A stretch of DNA of 64,000 nt from Helicobacter cynogastricus (GTDB lineage: Bacteria; Campylobacterota; Campylobacteria; Campylobacterales; Helicobacteraceae). Numbering within the stretch: the first letter of the stretch is position 1; each line of letters begins with the position of its first letter. A program made the position numbers and the translations under genes. Below are positions 34,739 through 44,087 of the stretch, piece after piece. The stretch lies in NCBI RefSeq assembly GCF_900197855.1, contig NZ_FZMQ01000005.1, positions 150,175-214,174 on the forward strand, read 5' to 3'. Below the pieces are notes generated by a model, which made no database searches, was not told where the DNA came from, and saw nothing but the letters and a program-made list of their open reading frames with translations.

Positions 34739-36100
34739 CTATAGCGTCTTTAATTCTTCAGGCGAAAGCTCTTCATAGAAGCGTTCAAGTTCTAAATGCG
34801 CGCCTAAGTATTGTGTAATTTCTTTAGCATCCTTGAGGGCGTTTTCTAAACAACTGGTTGCGCCCGGTGAGGGAGTCATGTTAAAGGTAATGCCTCTGTG
34901 AGTAACAATCTTTTTCTCACCTAGCTCAAGCTTTTTCTTAGTGCGATCTAGCACTTGTGGGCGCACCTCTCCAAACCCAGAAGCATACTGAAGATCGCTT
35001 AAAGAGAGTGAGGGGATGATTTTGCGCGCATCGTGTAAAAATTTGCGTTTGCCAATGTAGGGAAGCTCAAAAACCATATTTTTAAATACATAATTGCGAA
35101 TATCTCGCTCTGTGAAGAGATCAAAGACAATGCTCGCAATATCCATATTGCAGTCCATTTTGATAAGCTCCCAACTGATGCCCTTTAAACAAGAAGTTTT
35201 GTGTCGCTCCAATTTAGGCATGGCCAAAGCGGTGGGACCTAGACGAGTTTTACCCTTGATCCACACATCTGGATCGCCATGTAAGGCTGCAAAGGGGAGC
35301 TTGGGGTTTTGCACGGTATAAACCTTACCTCGTAATAACTCGCCGGGCACGAAATAAAAGCTCCCTGCCACAGGCAAACAACCCAAATCCAAACCATAAC
35401 CCATAGACTGGGCTAGAGGTAGGGAATATGAACCAGCATCCACAAGGACAAATTTCCCATAGATTTCATCCCCCTCTGTAGAAATCACCGCCCATTCATT
35501 CATGCAAGTTTCGATTCTGTCTACTTTGAAATTGAAGAATACATGGTTTTCAGAATTGAGTGCCATAGCCTCCTCGACAAAATTTTCGCTCAAAAGTTCA
35601 AAGTTCATGCCACACCAGTAGCGTTCAAAACCACTACCAACGACATTCTCTGGGCGATCTAGACCATGTTCTTCTAAGATAATCTTAGGCTCAATCTCTT
35701 TGAGTTTAGCCTTGTCAAAGAAAGTCAAGCCCGGGTAAATTTCTTGAAATTCCTCATGTCTTTTAGTGATAAAAGCACATTCCTTATCACCCACTCCAAT
35801 GGCCATTTTTTGCATTTCAAAAATAACTTTATTTTGAAGATTTTTATTCAGAGCGTAACGGCGAATCTTCTCAGCAGCTAATTTGACTTTTCTGGCCTTT
35901 TGGGCGGTGTAATTCGTCTCAATCGCGCCATCATGAATAGTTTGCGAATTAGCTTTGGCATTGGAGCTCACTCTAGCAAGTCCGCTTTTTCTTTCCACCA
36001 AAGCGATCTTTTTTAAATCTGTATATTGACTCAATGTCCAAAGCAGGGCGCAACCAGAAACTCCGCCCCCCACAATCACCACATCAAAGTCCCGTTTCAT
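34739..36100 (-). CDS. mqo: Malate:quinone oxidoreductase
   Basis: A 453-residue FAD flavoprotein. The dinucleotide fold [20 protein letters not shown] starts at residue 6 and the C-terminal block [17 protein letters not shown] is typical of the family. It oxidises malate to oxaloacetate at the inner membrane and reduces quinone, replacing NAD-dependent malate dehydrogenase in Helicobacter. A single-gene unit upstream of the P60 gene on the same strand; H. pylori HP0086 is the equivalent. The length is about that of H. pylori. Confidence 0.9.
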   Translation of the reverse strand: MKRDFDVVIVGGGVSGCALLWTLSQYTDLKKIALVERKSGLARVSSNAKANSQTIHDGAIETNYTAQKARKVKLAAEKIRRYALNKNLQNKVIFEMQKMAIGVGDKECAFITKRHEEFQEIYPGLTFFDKAKLKEIEPKIILEEHGLDRPENVVGSGFERYWCGMNFELLSENFVEEAMALNSENHVFFNFKVDRIETCMNEWAVISTEGDEIYGKFVLVDAGSYSLPLAQSMGYGLDLGCLPVAGSFYFVPGELLRGKVYTVQNPKLPFAALHGDPDVWIKGKTRLGPTALAMPKLERHKTSCLKGISWELIKMDCNMDIASIVFDLFTERDIRNYVFKNMVFELPYIGKRKFLHDARKIIPSLSLSDLQYASGFGEVRPQVLDRTKKKLELGEKKIVTHRGITFNMTPSPGATSCLENALKDAKEITQYLGAHLELERFYEELSPEELKTL

Positions 36101-36143
36101 GAATTTCCTTTAATTTTGTTTAAAAATGCGGATTGTAGCACAA

Positions 36144-37436
36144 TTAATGTGCTGCTAACTTTAAACTATAATCATAGAGATCGGACATCGCTTCCACCCT
36201 ATCGATGAGTAAACGCATTTTTGAGCCCTCGCCTTTTTCTTTTCCTAATTCCAAAGTCGTTATCACAGCCTTGCCAATATTATAAGTTTGCCTATGGTGT
36301 TTAGACGACAAAGAGATTGCCCAAATGTTGTGAGCAACAATGGCATGGTGGTGGTGCGTGCCCAAATAGAGCATAATGTGTCCTTTAAGCCAAAGAATGG
36401 TCGCAAAGGGGGTAGCATGCTTGATAATGTAGGCTTCTTTTGCTTTGGCTTGCATATGGCTTAAGTCCACCATATTGTCTGCATAGCGCACTTGGGCTAA
36501 AGAGTTACGGGGGAGTAAAATTCCAAAACTCGCGAAGCTATCCCTTGTAAAGGCTGAACAATCGCGATTTTGTAATGCTCCTCCCCAGCCATATTGTTGC
36601 CCTAACATCGTATCAACAACGGCAGCAACCACAGAGGCCTTTAAGGGTCTGGGAAAAAATGTAAAAAAATGTCTATTAATAGTAGCAGGAATGAGTTTTA
36701 CAAAACCCCTAGTATCCTTGCTGTAGGTATATACCTGGTGGAGTCTTCCGGGTACCCTGGCTAGAATTTCGCCCATGTGCGTGTATTTAAGTATTTTTTT
36801 AGTGCGTGTGTAGATGGGGATTTTGTCTTGCAAGGGCGTAAAGTAATGCTTGATTCCTGTGAGTTTTTTAATCATGTGGGGCGTAACAAAGGCAAGATCG
36901 TGAACCTTGACCCAGCCATAGACAAAGCTACTTTGAATATGTGCGTAACTTTTGTCCGTATTGTAGTGGGTGATAAGCACGGGCGTACCTGCAAAAATCA
37001 TGGAATTTTGCCAGCGATCAAAGGGATACCCTTCTTGACTCAAATAATAGGGTGTCGCAGTGGGCGTAGCGCGCACATCGGCATCGCGAATTACAATAGC
37101 TTTTATGGCTACACTTGGATAATGTGCCATATCCATACTCTCCTGAAGTGCTTGAAGAGCCTTAGGATCATTGGGTTTAAGGTCTGCGCCAAACCCCCGC
37201 GCTTTAAAAAGGTCTTTCATCCAAAAGACTTCTTCTAAATTGCGCATCACTTCCATGCCATTCCATGGGGCATACCATTGTTTAAGATAATTTGCTTTTA
37301 ATTTCGACTTGGAGGGAATGGGTAAGGTACGCTTGGGTAGATAAAAACTAGCCTCTTGAGGGAGTTTGAGATCTAGGAGCGTTTCCTCTGCACCCAAAAC
37401 CAACACAATAATACCAATTAAGAATGCCTTAAACAT
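36144..37436 (-). CDS. Exported SH3/NlpC-P60 cell-wall hydrolase-like protein
   Basis: A 430-residue protein with a signal segment (FLIGIIVLVLG). Two SH3-like modules (about residues 110-260: VRATPTATPYY, YGWVKVHDLAFV) lead to an NlpC/P60 domain. Its catalytic cysteine is in YGWGGALQNRDCSAF (about residue 310) and the histidine in LKGHIMLYLG. It should cleave stem-peptide bonds in peptidoglycan. H. pylori HP0087 is similar and lies beside mqo and rpoD. It overlaps the phosphatase gene by 8 bases. Confidence 0.85.
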   Translation of the reverse strand: MFKAFLIGIIVLVLGAEETLLDLKLPQEASFYLPKRTLPIPSKSKLKANYLKQWYAPWNGMEVMRNLEEVFWMKDLFKARGFGADLKPNDPKALQALQESMDMAHYPSVAIKAIVIRDADVRATPTATPYYLSQEGYPFDRWQNSMIFAGTPVLITHYNTDKSYAHIQSSFVYGWVKVHDLAFVTPHMIKKLTGIKHYFTPLQDKIPIYTRTKKILKYTHMGEILARVPGRLHQVYTYSKDTRGFVKLIPATINRHFFTFFPRPLKASVVAAVVDTMLGQQYGWGGALQNRDCSAFTRDSFASFGILLPRNSLAQVRYADNMVDLSHMQAKAKEAYIIKHATPFATILWLKGHIMLYLGTHHHHAIVAHNIWAISLSSKHHRQTYNIGKAVITTLELGKEKGEGSKMRLLIDRVEAMSDLYDYSLKLAAH

Positions 37437-37884
37437 GGCAATGAGTTAACAATTCGCCTACGCCCTGCTCGATCATGGTGTACACCCTCTCTAAATCCTG
37501 CGTGCGCGTGAAAGTGTAGGGGTCTGGAATATCCACGCCTTTAAGTCCAAAATCGCCCATCTTGTGGATATGTGGGTGGGAAATGCACAAAGTGGAGAGC
37601 GCGCGTATATTACTAGAATCCATCGCTACAATCCAATCAAACTGGTCAGCCAGCTCTTGAGTGATGGGTTTGCTCTTAAAGGGGCTCAAATCAATGCCGT
37701 GTCTGCGTGCTAGAGCAATAATGGGAGGGTGTGCGCCCTCTCCGTGGTGGAAATCTGAGATGCCCGCGCCATCCACGCGCAGGGGTAAGTTGCGCACCCG
37801 TATATGGTGTTCAGCGATCCCGCGTGCCAACATGGAACGACAAATATTGCCCAAGCAAAGAAAAAGGAGGCTTTGAGGCTTCAT
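37429..37884 (-). CDS. Low-molecular-weight protein tyrosine phosphatase
   Basis: A 151-residue phosphatase. The N-terminal P-loop [14 protein letters not shown] has the catalytic cysteine and arginine (CX5R), and the general-acid aspartate lies in DIPDPYTF (about residue 120). It differs from most members by CRSM instead of CRSP. It should dephosphorylate tyrosine or related phosphates, or act in envelope polysaccharide control as in Wzb; this is not shown. ATGA overlap with rpoD suggests readthrough from rpoD. Confidence 0.87.
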   Translation of the reverse strand: MKPQSLLFLCLGNICRSMLARGIAEHHIRVRNLPLRVDGAGISDFHHGEGAHPPIIALARRHGIDLSPFKSKPITQELADQFDWIVAMDSSNIRALSTLCISHPHIHKMGDFGLKGVDIPDPYTFTRTQDLERVYTMIEQGVGELLTHCHV

Positions 37885-39746
37885 ATGCGCAGATAACTTC
37901 TTAGCAAACGCCCGTATTGCGGACTTCTGAGCTTTTTGATGGCACTACTCTCAATCTGACGCACCCGCTCACGGGTAACATTGAGTTCTTTACCAATCTC
38001 TTCTAAGGTGCGATCGCTTTCATCTTCCAAAAGCCCAAAGCGCATGCGAATCACGGATTTTTCGCGCTCATTGAGTTGATCGAGCACCCCATCAATTTGC
38101 GCTTTTAAATCTTCACGCATGATATGATCCATAGAGCCCACGACTTTATCATTTTCCACAAAATCCCCAAATTTGCCATCATCGTCATTTCCCACCGGAG
38201 ACTCTAAACTAATGGGTTCTTTGGTGATCTTGATGACATTCTTTACCTTATCCAAGGGCAAACCCACTTCCTTAGCCACTAAGTCCAAATCCGGTTCTTT
38301 GCCATTTTCTTGCATGTATTTGCGCATCACTTTATTGATGCGGTTGATAGTGTCGATCATGTGAATAGGAATGCGGATCGTACGGGCTTGATCGGCGATC
38401 GCACGGCTAATGGCCTGCTTGATCCACCAAGTGGCGTAGGTAGAAAAGCGGTAATTCTTTTCATGTTCGAATTTGTCCACTGCTTTCATCAGCCCAATAT
38501 TGCCCTCTTGAATTAGGTCTAAGAAAGGCAGGCCACGACTGGTATAACGCTTGGCAATGCTCACTACTAAGCGCAGATTGGAGCGTGCCATTTTGTTCTT
38601 GGCCTTGTCAGAAATGAGCTTGCCCCGCTTGATCTGCTCCAAAATTTCCTTGAGTTTGCCCGGCTCCAAATCAAAGCCATCTTCGCTCGCTTCTTTAGTT
38701 TGGAAGAGCTTTTTGATTTCCATGTAACTTCCAATCATTGTGGCTTCTGGCACCATTGTAGCAATCTCTTCTTTACTCATTTGAGTGATATTTTTCAAAA
38801 TGTTTTTGTGGTTCTCAATCAAGGCTTCATTAAAGAGGGAGAGTTTGTACTCCAAGCGTTTGAGTTCCTTTTCAAAACCATCTCCGCTTTTTAGCGAGGT
38901 TTCCATTGCGCGCACCAACTCTCCAATGAGCTTGCTTGTGGGGCCTAGATCGTAGAGCTTTTCTTTTAACACTTGCCGTTTATAGGCTAGAGTGAGGGCA
39001 TGGAGCAATGTGTCCTCTTGGGGTGGCATGTTGAGAGTTTTTAACCAATCTTTTTTGGCCTTATCCAAAGCTTTGAAACTCTCAACAACTTTTCCTACTC
39101 GCTTGCGATCCTTTTCTGAAAGATTTTTCTTCACCTCAAGAGTGTCTTCTTCTTCCTCCTCCAACTCGCTCTCTTCCTCTTTCTTAGAGCCCGCCTCATC
39201 ATCGTCAAAATTTTTAAATAACTCCTTGACTCGTCTCTCTCTGTTGATTAGAGCATCTTTGTAGCCATAGATAAAATCAATCAAATAGGGCACAGAACAG
39301 ATCGCATCCAAAATAATATTTTCACCCAGCTTAATCTGTTTGCTTAATTCGACTTCCTCATCCTTGCTGAGCAGTGGAATCTCACCCATTTCGCGTAAAT
39401 ACATGCGCACAGGACTATCGCTACGCGACCATTCAGTAAGCTCTTTCTCTTTGATAAAATCCAACTCATCGCTATCTTCTTCTAAGGCCTTGGCCTTTTT
39501 ACGAATCACTTTGCGTTCTGCAGAAAGAGAATTGAGCGCACACTCAGAGGAATGCACAAAATTTTTGTCATACTTCAAGGCAAGTTCCCTGATCTTCTTA
39601 AGTTGAGAAGAAGTAGGGATTTTTTGGAGAATATCCAAAATTTGTTCGTAAGAAACATCCTTGCCTGAATCGCTAAAAAGTTGCTCAAGCTCTTCTTGAA
39701 AGGTTGGTTTAGGTAGATTTTTTGCAGGTTTATTAGATTTTTCCAT
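37881..39746 (-). CDS. rpoD: RNA polymerase primary sigma factor (sigma-80 type)
   Basis: A 621-residue housekeeping sigma factor. Region 1.2 ([16 protein letters not shown], near 115) is followed by an acidic non-conserved region with a Glu run near 200, region 2.3-2.4 ([20 protein letters not shown]), region 3 and region 4.2 ([17 protein letters not shown]). It recognises extended -10 promoters of the TATAAT type that recur in this window. It is transcribed leftwards with the phosphatase and P60 genes. It is somewhat shorter than H. pylori RpoD as I remember it. Confidence 0.95.
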   Translation of the reverse strand: MEKSNKPAKNLPKPTFQEELEQLFSDSGKDVSYEQILDILQKIPTSSQLKKIRELALKYDKNFVHSSECALNSLSAERKVIRKKAKALEEDSDELDFIKEKELTEWSRSDSPVRMYLREMGEIPLLSKDEEVELSKQIKLGENIILDAICSVPYLIDFIYGYKDALINRERRVKELFKNFDDDEAGSKKEEESELEEEEEDTLEVKKNLSEKDRKRVGKVVESFKALDKAKKDWLKTLNMPPQEDTLLHALTLAYKRQVLKEKLYDLGPTSKLIGELVRAMETSLKSGDGFEKELKRLEYKLSLFNEALIENHKNILKNITQMSKEEIATMVPEATMIGSYMEIKKLFQTKEASEDGFDLEPGKLKEILEQIKRGKLISDKAKNKMARSNLRLVVSIAKRYTSRGLPFLDLIQEGNIGLMKAVDKFEHEKNYRFSTYATWWIKQAISRAIADQARTIRIPIHMIDTINRINKVMRKYMQENGKEPDLDLVAKEVGLPLDKVKNVIKITKEPISLESPVGNDDDGKFGDFVENDKVVGSMDHIMREDLKAQIDGVLDQLNEREKSVIRMRFGLLEDESDRTLEEIGKELNVTRERVRQIESSAIKKLRSPQYGRLLRSYLRI

Positions 39747-39837
39747 CAGTCAATCCTAGTGTGAGAAGAATAATGTAGAAATAGCTTTACTATAATAAAA
39801 ATTAACTTATTAAAAAATTAAGCCTTAATAAATGGAT

Positions 39838-39847
39838 ATGCTATAAT
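39838..39847 (+). promoter_or_regulatory. Extended -10 element directly before tatB
   Basis: A consensus TGC-TATAAT ends six bases before the tatB ATG. Transcription would be expected to start at or within a base or two of that ATG, giving a leaderless or nearly leaderless message. There is no Shine-Dalgarno sequence between them. Confidence 0.55.
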
Positions 39848-39853
39848 GCCCGC

Positions 39854-40261
39854 ATGTTTGGAATAGGCTTTTTTGAACTGGTCGTGATTCTAGTGGTGGC
39901 CATTATCTTTTTAGGGCCAGAGAAATTCCCCCAAGCAATGGTGGATATGGCGCGCTTCTTCAGAGCGGTAAAAAAAACTCTCAGTGAGGCCAAAGACACC
40001 CTGGATCAGGAATTGCATTTAGAGAGCTTGAAACAAGAGAGTTTAGAGTATAAAAAGCTCTTTGAAAATGAGGGAGATAAGATCAAAGGAGCTTTTGATC
40101 ACGAACTTAAAGACCTCCAGCAAGTGCAAGAGGATATTAGGAGCAGTATTGCGCATGCTAATCCCCTAGACGCGCTCTCCTCTGAGGTGCAGGCCGATCC
40201 ACCTCCTGAGCCTCCTAAAGTGAGTTTAGCCAAACCCCCCAAAAAGACTTCCGATGTTTGA
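39854..40261 (+). CDS. tatB: Sec-independent translocase protein TatB
   Basis: A 135-residue TatA/B-family protein: N-terminal helix MFGIGFFELVVILVVAIIFL followed by GPEKFPQAM (hinge), an amphipathic helix and a long charged tail ending in a proline-rich segment. It recruits twin-arginine substrates together with TatC. It overlaps tatC by eight bases. The start is fixed by homology with Helicobacter TatB. It lacks a ribosome site. Confidence 0.9.
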   Translation: MFGIGFFELVVILVVAIIFLGPEKFPQAMVDMARFFRAVKKTLSEAKDTLDQELHLESLKQESLEYKKLFENEGDKIKGAFDHELKDLQQVQEDIRSSIAHANPLDALSSEVQADPPPEPPKVSLAKPPKKTSDV

Positions 40262-40964
40262 AGATTTAAAACCTCATCTCGAGGAGTTGCGCAAAAGGTT
40301 GCTGATTTGCGTGGCGGTGTTGGTGGGTGCGTTTCTCCTCTGTTTTAGTTTTTGGGATCATATTTTCGCATGGGTTAGGGCTTCCTATGCGGGCAAATTG
40401 ATTCAAATTTCCCCCATTGAGGGAATCATGGTTGCGATCAAAGTGAGTTTCTTAGCCTCTTTGGTGGTGGCAACTCCCGTCATTTTTTGGCAATTTTGGC
40501 TCTTTATCGCACCCGGGCTCTATAAGCATGAAAAAAAGATGGCGTTGCCTTTTGTCTTCTTTGGTACAGGCATGTTTGTCATCGGGGCGTGTTTTGCCTA
40601 TTATGTGGTGTTCCCCTTTGTGATCCACTACTTGGCCAATTTTGGGAGCGCGCTTTTTGAGGCCAACATTTCCGCTTCCAGCTATGTGAGCTTCTTTACA
40701 CGCCTGATCTTAGGCTTTGGTGTGGCGTTTGAATTGCCTGTTTTAGCGTTCTTTTTGGCAAAAATGGGTCTCATTACGGACGCAACTCTAAAAAGTTATT
40801 TTAAATACGCCATTGTGGTGATCTTTGTGGTAGCTGCCATTATCACCCCCCCAGATGTGATGAGCCAAATTCTTATGGCACTCCCTCTTATTGGCCTGTA
40901 TGGACTCTCCATTCTCATTGCCAAAATGGTCAACCCCGCCCCTAAAGAAGACTCGCATGTCTAG
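40254..40964 (+). CDS. tatC: Sec-independent translocase protein TatC
   Basis: A 236-residue protein with six transmembrane helices. The N-terminal signature HLEELRKRLLICV and the loop SPIEGIMVAIKVSFLAS, then FWQFWLFIAPGLYKHEKK, are characteristic of TatC. It binds the twin-arginine motif of folded substrates. ATG of queA lies within its last codons. Gene order tatB-tatC-queA-rsmG matches H. pylori HP1060-1063. Confidence 0.95.
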   Translation: MFEDLKPHLEELRKRLLICVAVLVGAFLLCFSFWDHIFAWVRASYAGKLIQISPIEGIMVAIKVSFLASLVVATPVIFWQFWLFIAPGLYKHEKKMALPFVFFGTGMFVIGACFAYYVVFPFVIHYLANFGSALFEANISASSYVSFFTRLILGFGVAFELPVLAFFLAKMGLITDATLKSYFKYAIVVIFVVAAIITPPDVMSQILMALPLIGLYGLSILIAKMVNPAPKEDSHV

Positions 40965-41982
40965 CATTCCTAAAGAGTTTTTGCGCACCAGTTATCATTA
41001 TGAGCTAGGTGCTGAGCGCATCGCCTCTACTCCGCTTGAGCCACCAGAGCACGCTAAACTCTTGGTCTATGAGCGCGCACGCGATCGTGTGAGTCATAGC
41101 ACCTTTACCCATGTCTTTGACTTCTTCCCTCCAAACGCGCTCATTGTGCTCAATGACACTAAAGTGATCAAGGCGCGCCTTTATGGGCGTAAAAAAAGCG
41201 GGGGCAAGGTAGAGCTGTTAATCCATCATCCCCTCAACGCTCAAAGTTTCGTCCTCCAAATTAAAGGACGCGTGCCTCAAGGGGGTTTGATTGAGCTAGA
41301 GGATGGGTATTCCTGTGAAGTGCTCAACCCTCCTGCCCCTTTGCGCCAAGCGCGCTTTTATTACCGCCAAAGTTCCCTAAACTGGGAGGGGGTGTTAGAG
41401 ATGTTGGAGTGCTTAGGCCATGTGCCTATTCCACCCTATCTCAAGCGTGCGGACACCCCCGCAGATGAGCGCGCCTATCAAAGTGTATTTGCTAAACACC
41501 CCGGGGCCATTGCTGCGCCCACTGCATCCTTGCATTTTTCAGAGCGCGCCAAGGCGCATCTTTTATCCCATTTTAAACATGCCTTTTTAACTTTGCATGT
41601 AGGCGCGGGGACTTTCTTGGGCGTGGAATGTGAGGACATTAGAGAACACCCCATGCATGCTGAGGCGTTGTTTATCCCTCAAGAAACACGACAGGCTTTG
41701 GATTGCGCGCCCTATATCCTCTGCGTGGGCACAACCGCGCTAAGAGGCGTGGAGCATTATAAAAGAGGGAATGTAGACAAGCCCTGCAATCTCTTTTTAC
41801 ACCCGGGTAACCCCGTGCAATACGTGCATGCTCTGCTCACTAATTTTCACCTCCCCGAGTCTACTTTGCTCATGCTGGTCGCCTCTATGGTAGGGCTGGA
41901 GAAATGCCTACAACTCTACCAGATCGCCAAAGATCACGCCTACCGCTTTTATTCTTATGGCGATGGAATGCTTATTTTATGA
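40957..41982 (+). CDS. queA: S-adenosylmethionine:tRNA ribosyltransferase-isomerase
   Basis: A 341-residue QueA, which makes epoxyqueuosine in the tRNA wobble position. Conserved blocks include LIVLNDTKVIKARLYGRK (near 50), GHVPIPPYLKRADTPADERA, VFAKHPGAIAAPTASLHF and NFHLPESTLLMLVAS near the end. ATG 40957 overlaps the tatC stop by eight bases; an upstream frame extends into tatC but has no support. It overlaps rsmG by four bases. Confidence 0.95.
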   Translation: MSSIPKEFLRTSYHYELGAERIASTPLEPPEHAKLLVYERARDRVSHSTFTHVFDFFPPNALIVLNDTKVIKARLYGRKKSGGKVELLIHHPLNAQSFVLQIKGRVPQGGLIELEDGYSCEVLNPPAPLRQARFYYRQSSLNWEGVLEMLECLGHVPIPPYLKRADTPADERAYQSVFAKHPGAIAAPTASLHFSERAKAHLLSHFKHAFLTLHVGAGTFLGVECEDIREHPMHAEALFIPQETRQALDCAPYILCVGTTALRGVEHYKRGNVDKPCNLFLHPGNPVQYVHALLTNFHLPESTLLMLVASMVGLEKCLQLYQIAKDHAYRFYSYGDGMLIL

Positions 41983-42506
41983 CTTCCTTAGATCGCTTTA
42001 GCGCGCTTTTGTTGGAGTGGAATCAAATCCACGCCTTAAGCGGGGTTAAAAATTTAGCTCAAATCCAAACCCAAATTGTAGACAGCCTACAGGTGTGCAA
42101 TTTCCTCAAACCTTTTAACACTTGTTTAGATATAGGAAGTGGGGCGGGTTTTCCGGCCATTCCTTTGGCTCTACATTTTCCTAGCGCGCATTTCACCCTT
42201 TTAGAGCCAAACGCTAAAAAAATCGCCTTTCTACACCATGTAAAAAGCGCGCTCAATTTACAAAACATCACGCTTAAGCGCGTGCGTCTTCAAGAGCTCT
42301 CCCCCATACAAGTAGACCTTATCACTTCAAGAGCTCTAATGAACGCTCAAGAACTCTTGCATTTAAGCGATCCCTTTTTAAAAGCGGGGGGATATTTCTT
42401 ATTTTATAAAGGGAGCTTGCTAGAACAAGAGATCGTTAGTTTGCCTAGTGAGCGTTTTGTTTATGGCAAAAGAGTCTATTTTTACCGCCAAAAGGAAATT
42501 CTATGA
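41979..42506 (+). CDS. rsmG: 16S rRNA (guanine-N7) methyltransferase
   Basis: A 175-residue RsmG/GidB that methylates G527 of 16S rRNA (E. coli numbering). The SAM loop CLDIGSGAGFPAIPLAL (near 48-64), the motif LLEPNAKKIAFLHHV and ITSRALMNAQELL are typical. ATG 41979 is within the queA stop (ATGA), and an upstream in-frame extension into queA is a shadow. It overlaps the next gene by four bases. Confidence 0.93.
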   Translation: MTSLDRFSALLLEWNQIHALSGVKNLAQIQTQIVDSLQVCNFLKPFNTCLDIGSGAGFPAIPLALHFPSAHFTLLEPNAKKIAFLHHVKSALNLQNITLKRVRLQELSPIQVDLITSRALMNAQELLHLSDPFLKAGGYFLFYKGSLLEQEIVSLPSERFVYGKRVYFYRQKEIL

Positions 42507-42712
42507 AATTCTTAGTCGCGATCTTTCTCATCGGCTGGATCATTTACCTTATCTCTAGAGTCTCTAAATTCCCAAAAACCCCCAAGAAAAAAGATGGGGT
42601 GGAAAACTTAGTTGAATGTGCCGTGTGTAAGACCTATGTATCCAGTGAGGAAGCAATCACCAAGCAGGGGCGCGTATTTTGCAGTCAACATTGCTTGCAC
42701 AAGGGGGCTTAA
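42503..42712 (+). CDS. Small membrane-anchored zinc-ribbon protein (PP0621-like)
   Basis: A 69-residue protein. An N-terminal helix (FLVAIFLIGWIIYLIS) is followed by a basic linker and two metal-binding pairs, CAVC and CSQHC with a histidine. This is the layout of the PP0621 family, for which no function is known to me. It sits in the tatB-tatC-queA-rsmG operon, overlapping both neighbours. H. pylori HP1064 is similar in size and place. Confidence 0.78.
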   Translation: MKFLVAIFLIGWIIYLISRVSKFPKTPKKKDGVENLVECAVCKTYVSSEEAITKQGRVFCSQHCLHKGA

Positions 42713-43095
42713 TGCTCATCTTTGGACACTCTCAAATCCCATGCCCTATCTTTATCTCTATTGATCAGATTGCCCAAATTGCACAAACCCCTACAAATAG
42801 TGTTGTCTATTTCCACGCGCATTTAGAAAACGCCTGTGAGCTTGCCCAGCATTGCACACAAGAGCAAGTTAAGTACGCCGTATTTATTGAGAATCCCTTG
42901 GAATGGGCTCTTATGGTCAATTTTAAGCCCTCTTATCTGTTGGTAAATCACCGCCCACAGGACTATCAAAGCTTGGTTAACGATTACTTGCTGGATGTAC
43001 GAATTTTGTGGGTCATAGATGGACAACAACACATAGAAGAGGCCTTAAAAATGAGAATGGACGGAGTGATCTTTAAAAATTTTTTGAGTCTTTAG
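42712..43095 (+). CDS. Conserved hypothetical protein (HP1065-like)
   Basis: A 127-residue protein with an alternating alpha/beta pattern: GHSQIPCPIFISIDQI, VYFHAHLENACELAQHC, VKYAVFIENPLEWALMV, YLLVNHRPQDYQ, RILWVIDGQQHIEEAL. The ATG shares an A with the upstream stop (TAATG). It is the last gene before tRNA-Ser. It resembles the H. pylori gene at the same place. I recognise no catalytic motif and assign no function. Confidence 0.7.
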   Translation: MLIFGHSQIPCPIFISIDQIAQIAQTPTNSVVYFHAHLENACELAQHCTQEQVKYAVFIENPLEWALMVNFKPSYLLVNHRPQDYQSLVNDYLLDVRILWVIDGQQHIEEALKMRMDGVIFKNFLSL

Positions 43096-43113
43096 GGCTG
43101 TTTAATGAGAATG

Positions 43114-43122
43114 TGCTAGAAT
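43114..43122 (+). promoter_or_regulatory. Extended -10 promoter for tRNA-Ser
   Basis: TGC-TAGAAT ends 11 bases before the first tRNA base, placing the expected transcript start just upstream of the mature 5' end. Confidence 0.55.
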
Positions 43123-43133
43123 GGTCAGCCTTT

Positions 43134-43221
43134 GGAGAGATGTCCGAGTGGTTGAAGGAGCACGCCTGGAACGCGTGTAAGGTGCAAGCCTTCAAGGGTT
43201 CGAATCCCTTTCTCTCCGCCA
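43134..43221 (+). tRNA. tRNA-Ser (anticodon GGA)
   Basis: A complete class II tRNA. The acceptor arms GGAGAGA (43134-43140) and TCTCTCC (43211-43217) pair fully. The anticodon stem is CACGC/GCGTG around the loop CTGGAAC, with anticodon GGA at 43168-43170. There is a long variable arm and a TTCGAAT T-loop. CCA is encoded at 43219-43221. It reads UCC and UCU codons. Confidence 0.96.
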
Positions 43222-43251
43222 TTCCCCGTAAGATAAAGAACGAATAAATAA

Positions 43252-43295
43252 TATTATATCTGTGTAGAAAAATATTAACAAAAATAGACTACAAT
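43252..43295 (+). promoter_or_regulatory. Predicted ureA promoter with possible NikR-like half-sites
   Basis: TACAAT at 43290-43295 is the likely -10. Upstream, TATTATA (43252-43258) and AATATTA (43271-43277) are symmetric half-sites 12 bases apart; the H. pylori NikR operator as I remember it is TATWATT-N11-AATWATA. Each half fits at six of seven positions, but the spacer is one base long. NikR or nickel control of this promoter is therefore a hypothesis. Confidence 0.4.
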
Positions 43296-43351
43296 CCGTT
43301 TTGTTGATAGCTTGGCTATTCAATAAAACCATTTTACAAAAGGAGTTTAGG

Positions 43352-44062
43352 ATGAAACTAACCCCTAAAGAGTTGGACAAATTGATGCTCCACTATGCAG
43401 GCGAGTTGGCAAAGCAACGCAAAGCTAGAGGTATTAAGCTTAATTATACTGAGGCTGTAGCACTCATTAGTGCACATGTGATGGAAGAGGCGCGTGCTGG
43501 TAAAAAATCTGTAGCAGACCTTATGCAAGAAGGTAGGACTCTACTCAAAAAAGAGGATGTCATGGATGGTGTAGCGAGCATGATTCATGAAGTAGGGATT
43601 GAAGCTAATTTCCCTGATGGAACTAAACTGGTAACTATCCACACCCCCATTGAGGACAATGGCAAACTTCACCCCGGAGAATTTTTCTTGAAAGAAGAGC
43701 CTATTGTTTTGAATGCAGGACGCAAGTCTATTTCTTTGGAAGTTAAAAACAAAGGTGATCGCCCTGTACAAGTAGGTTCACACTTCCACTTCTTTGAAGT
43801 CAACAAACTCTTGGATTTTGATCGTGAAAAAGCCTATGGTAAACGCTTGGACATCGCCTCTGGTACTGCTGTGCGCTTTGAACCTGGTGAGACAAAGACC
43901 GTGGAACTTATCGAAATCGGAGGCAACAAACGCGTTTATGGCTTTAACGCTTTGGTAGATCGCCAAGCCGATGCCGATGGTAAGAAGTTGGGCTTGAAAC
44001 GCGCAAAAGAAAAAGGCTTTGGTAGTGTACATTGCGGTTGCAGTGGCGAGAAAGCAAAGTAG
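43352..44062 (+). CDS. ureA: Urease gamma-beta fusion subunit
   Basis: A 236-residue fusion of the gamma subunit (residues 1-100: [35 protein letters not shown]) and beta subunit (about 105-236: [31 protein letters not shown]). This fusion is characteristic of Helicobacter urease. With UreB it builds the large oligomer that hydrolyses urea to ammonia and CO2 for acid neutralisation. AAGGAG precedes ATG 43352; an upstream frame extension is not supported. It is the first gene of the operon, 25 bases before ureB. Confidence 0.98.
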   Translation: MKLTPKELDKLMLHYAGELAKQRKARGIKLNYTEAVALISAHVMEEARAGKKSVADLMQEGRTLLKKEDVMDGVASMIHEVGIEANFPDGTKLVTIHTPIEDNGKLHPGEFFLKEEPIVLNAGRKSISLEVKNKGDRPVQVGSHFHFFEVNKLLDFDREKAYGKRLDIASGTAVRFEPGETKTVELIEIGGNKRVYGFNALVDRQADADGKKLGLKRAKEKGFGSVHCGCSGEKAK

Positions 44063-44087
44063 GGAAGTAAAATAAAAGGAGAATATA

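Noticed and set aside
43301-43351. Longer N-terminus of UreA
   Set aside because: The extension overlaps the promoter region, and the ATG at 43352 with AAGGAG gives the known UreA N-terminus.
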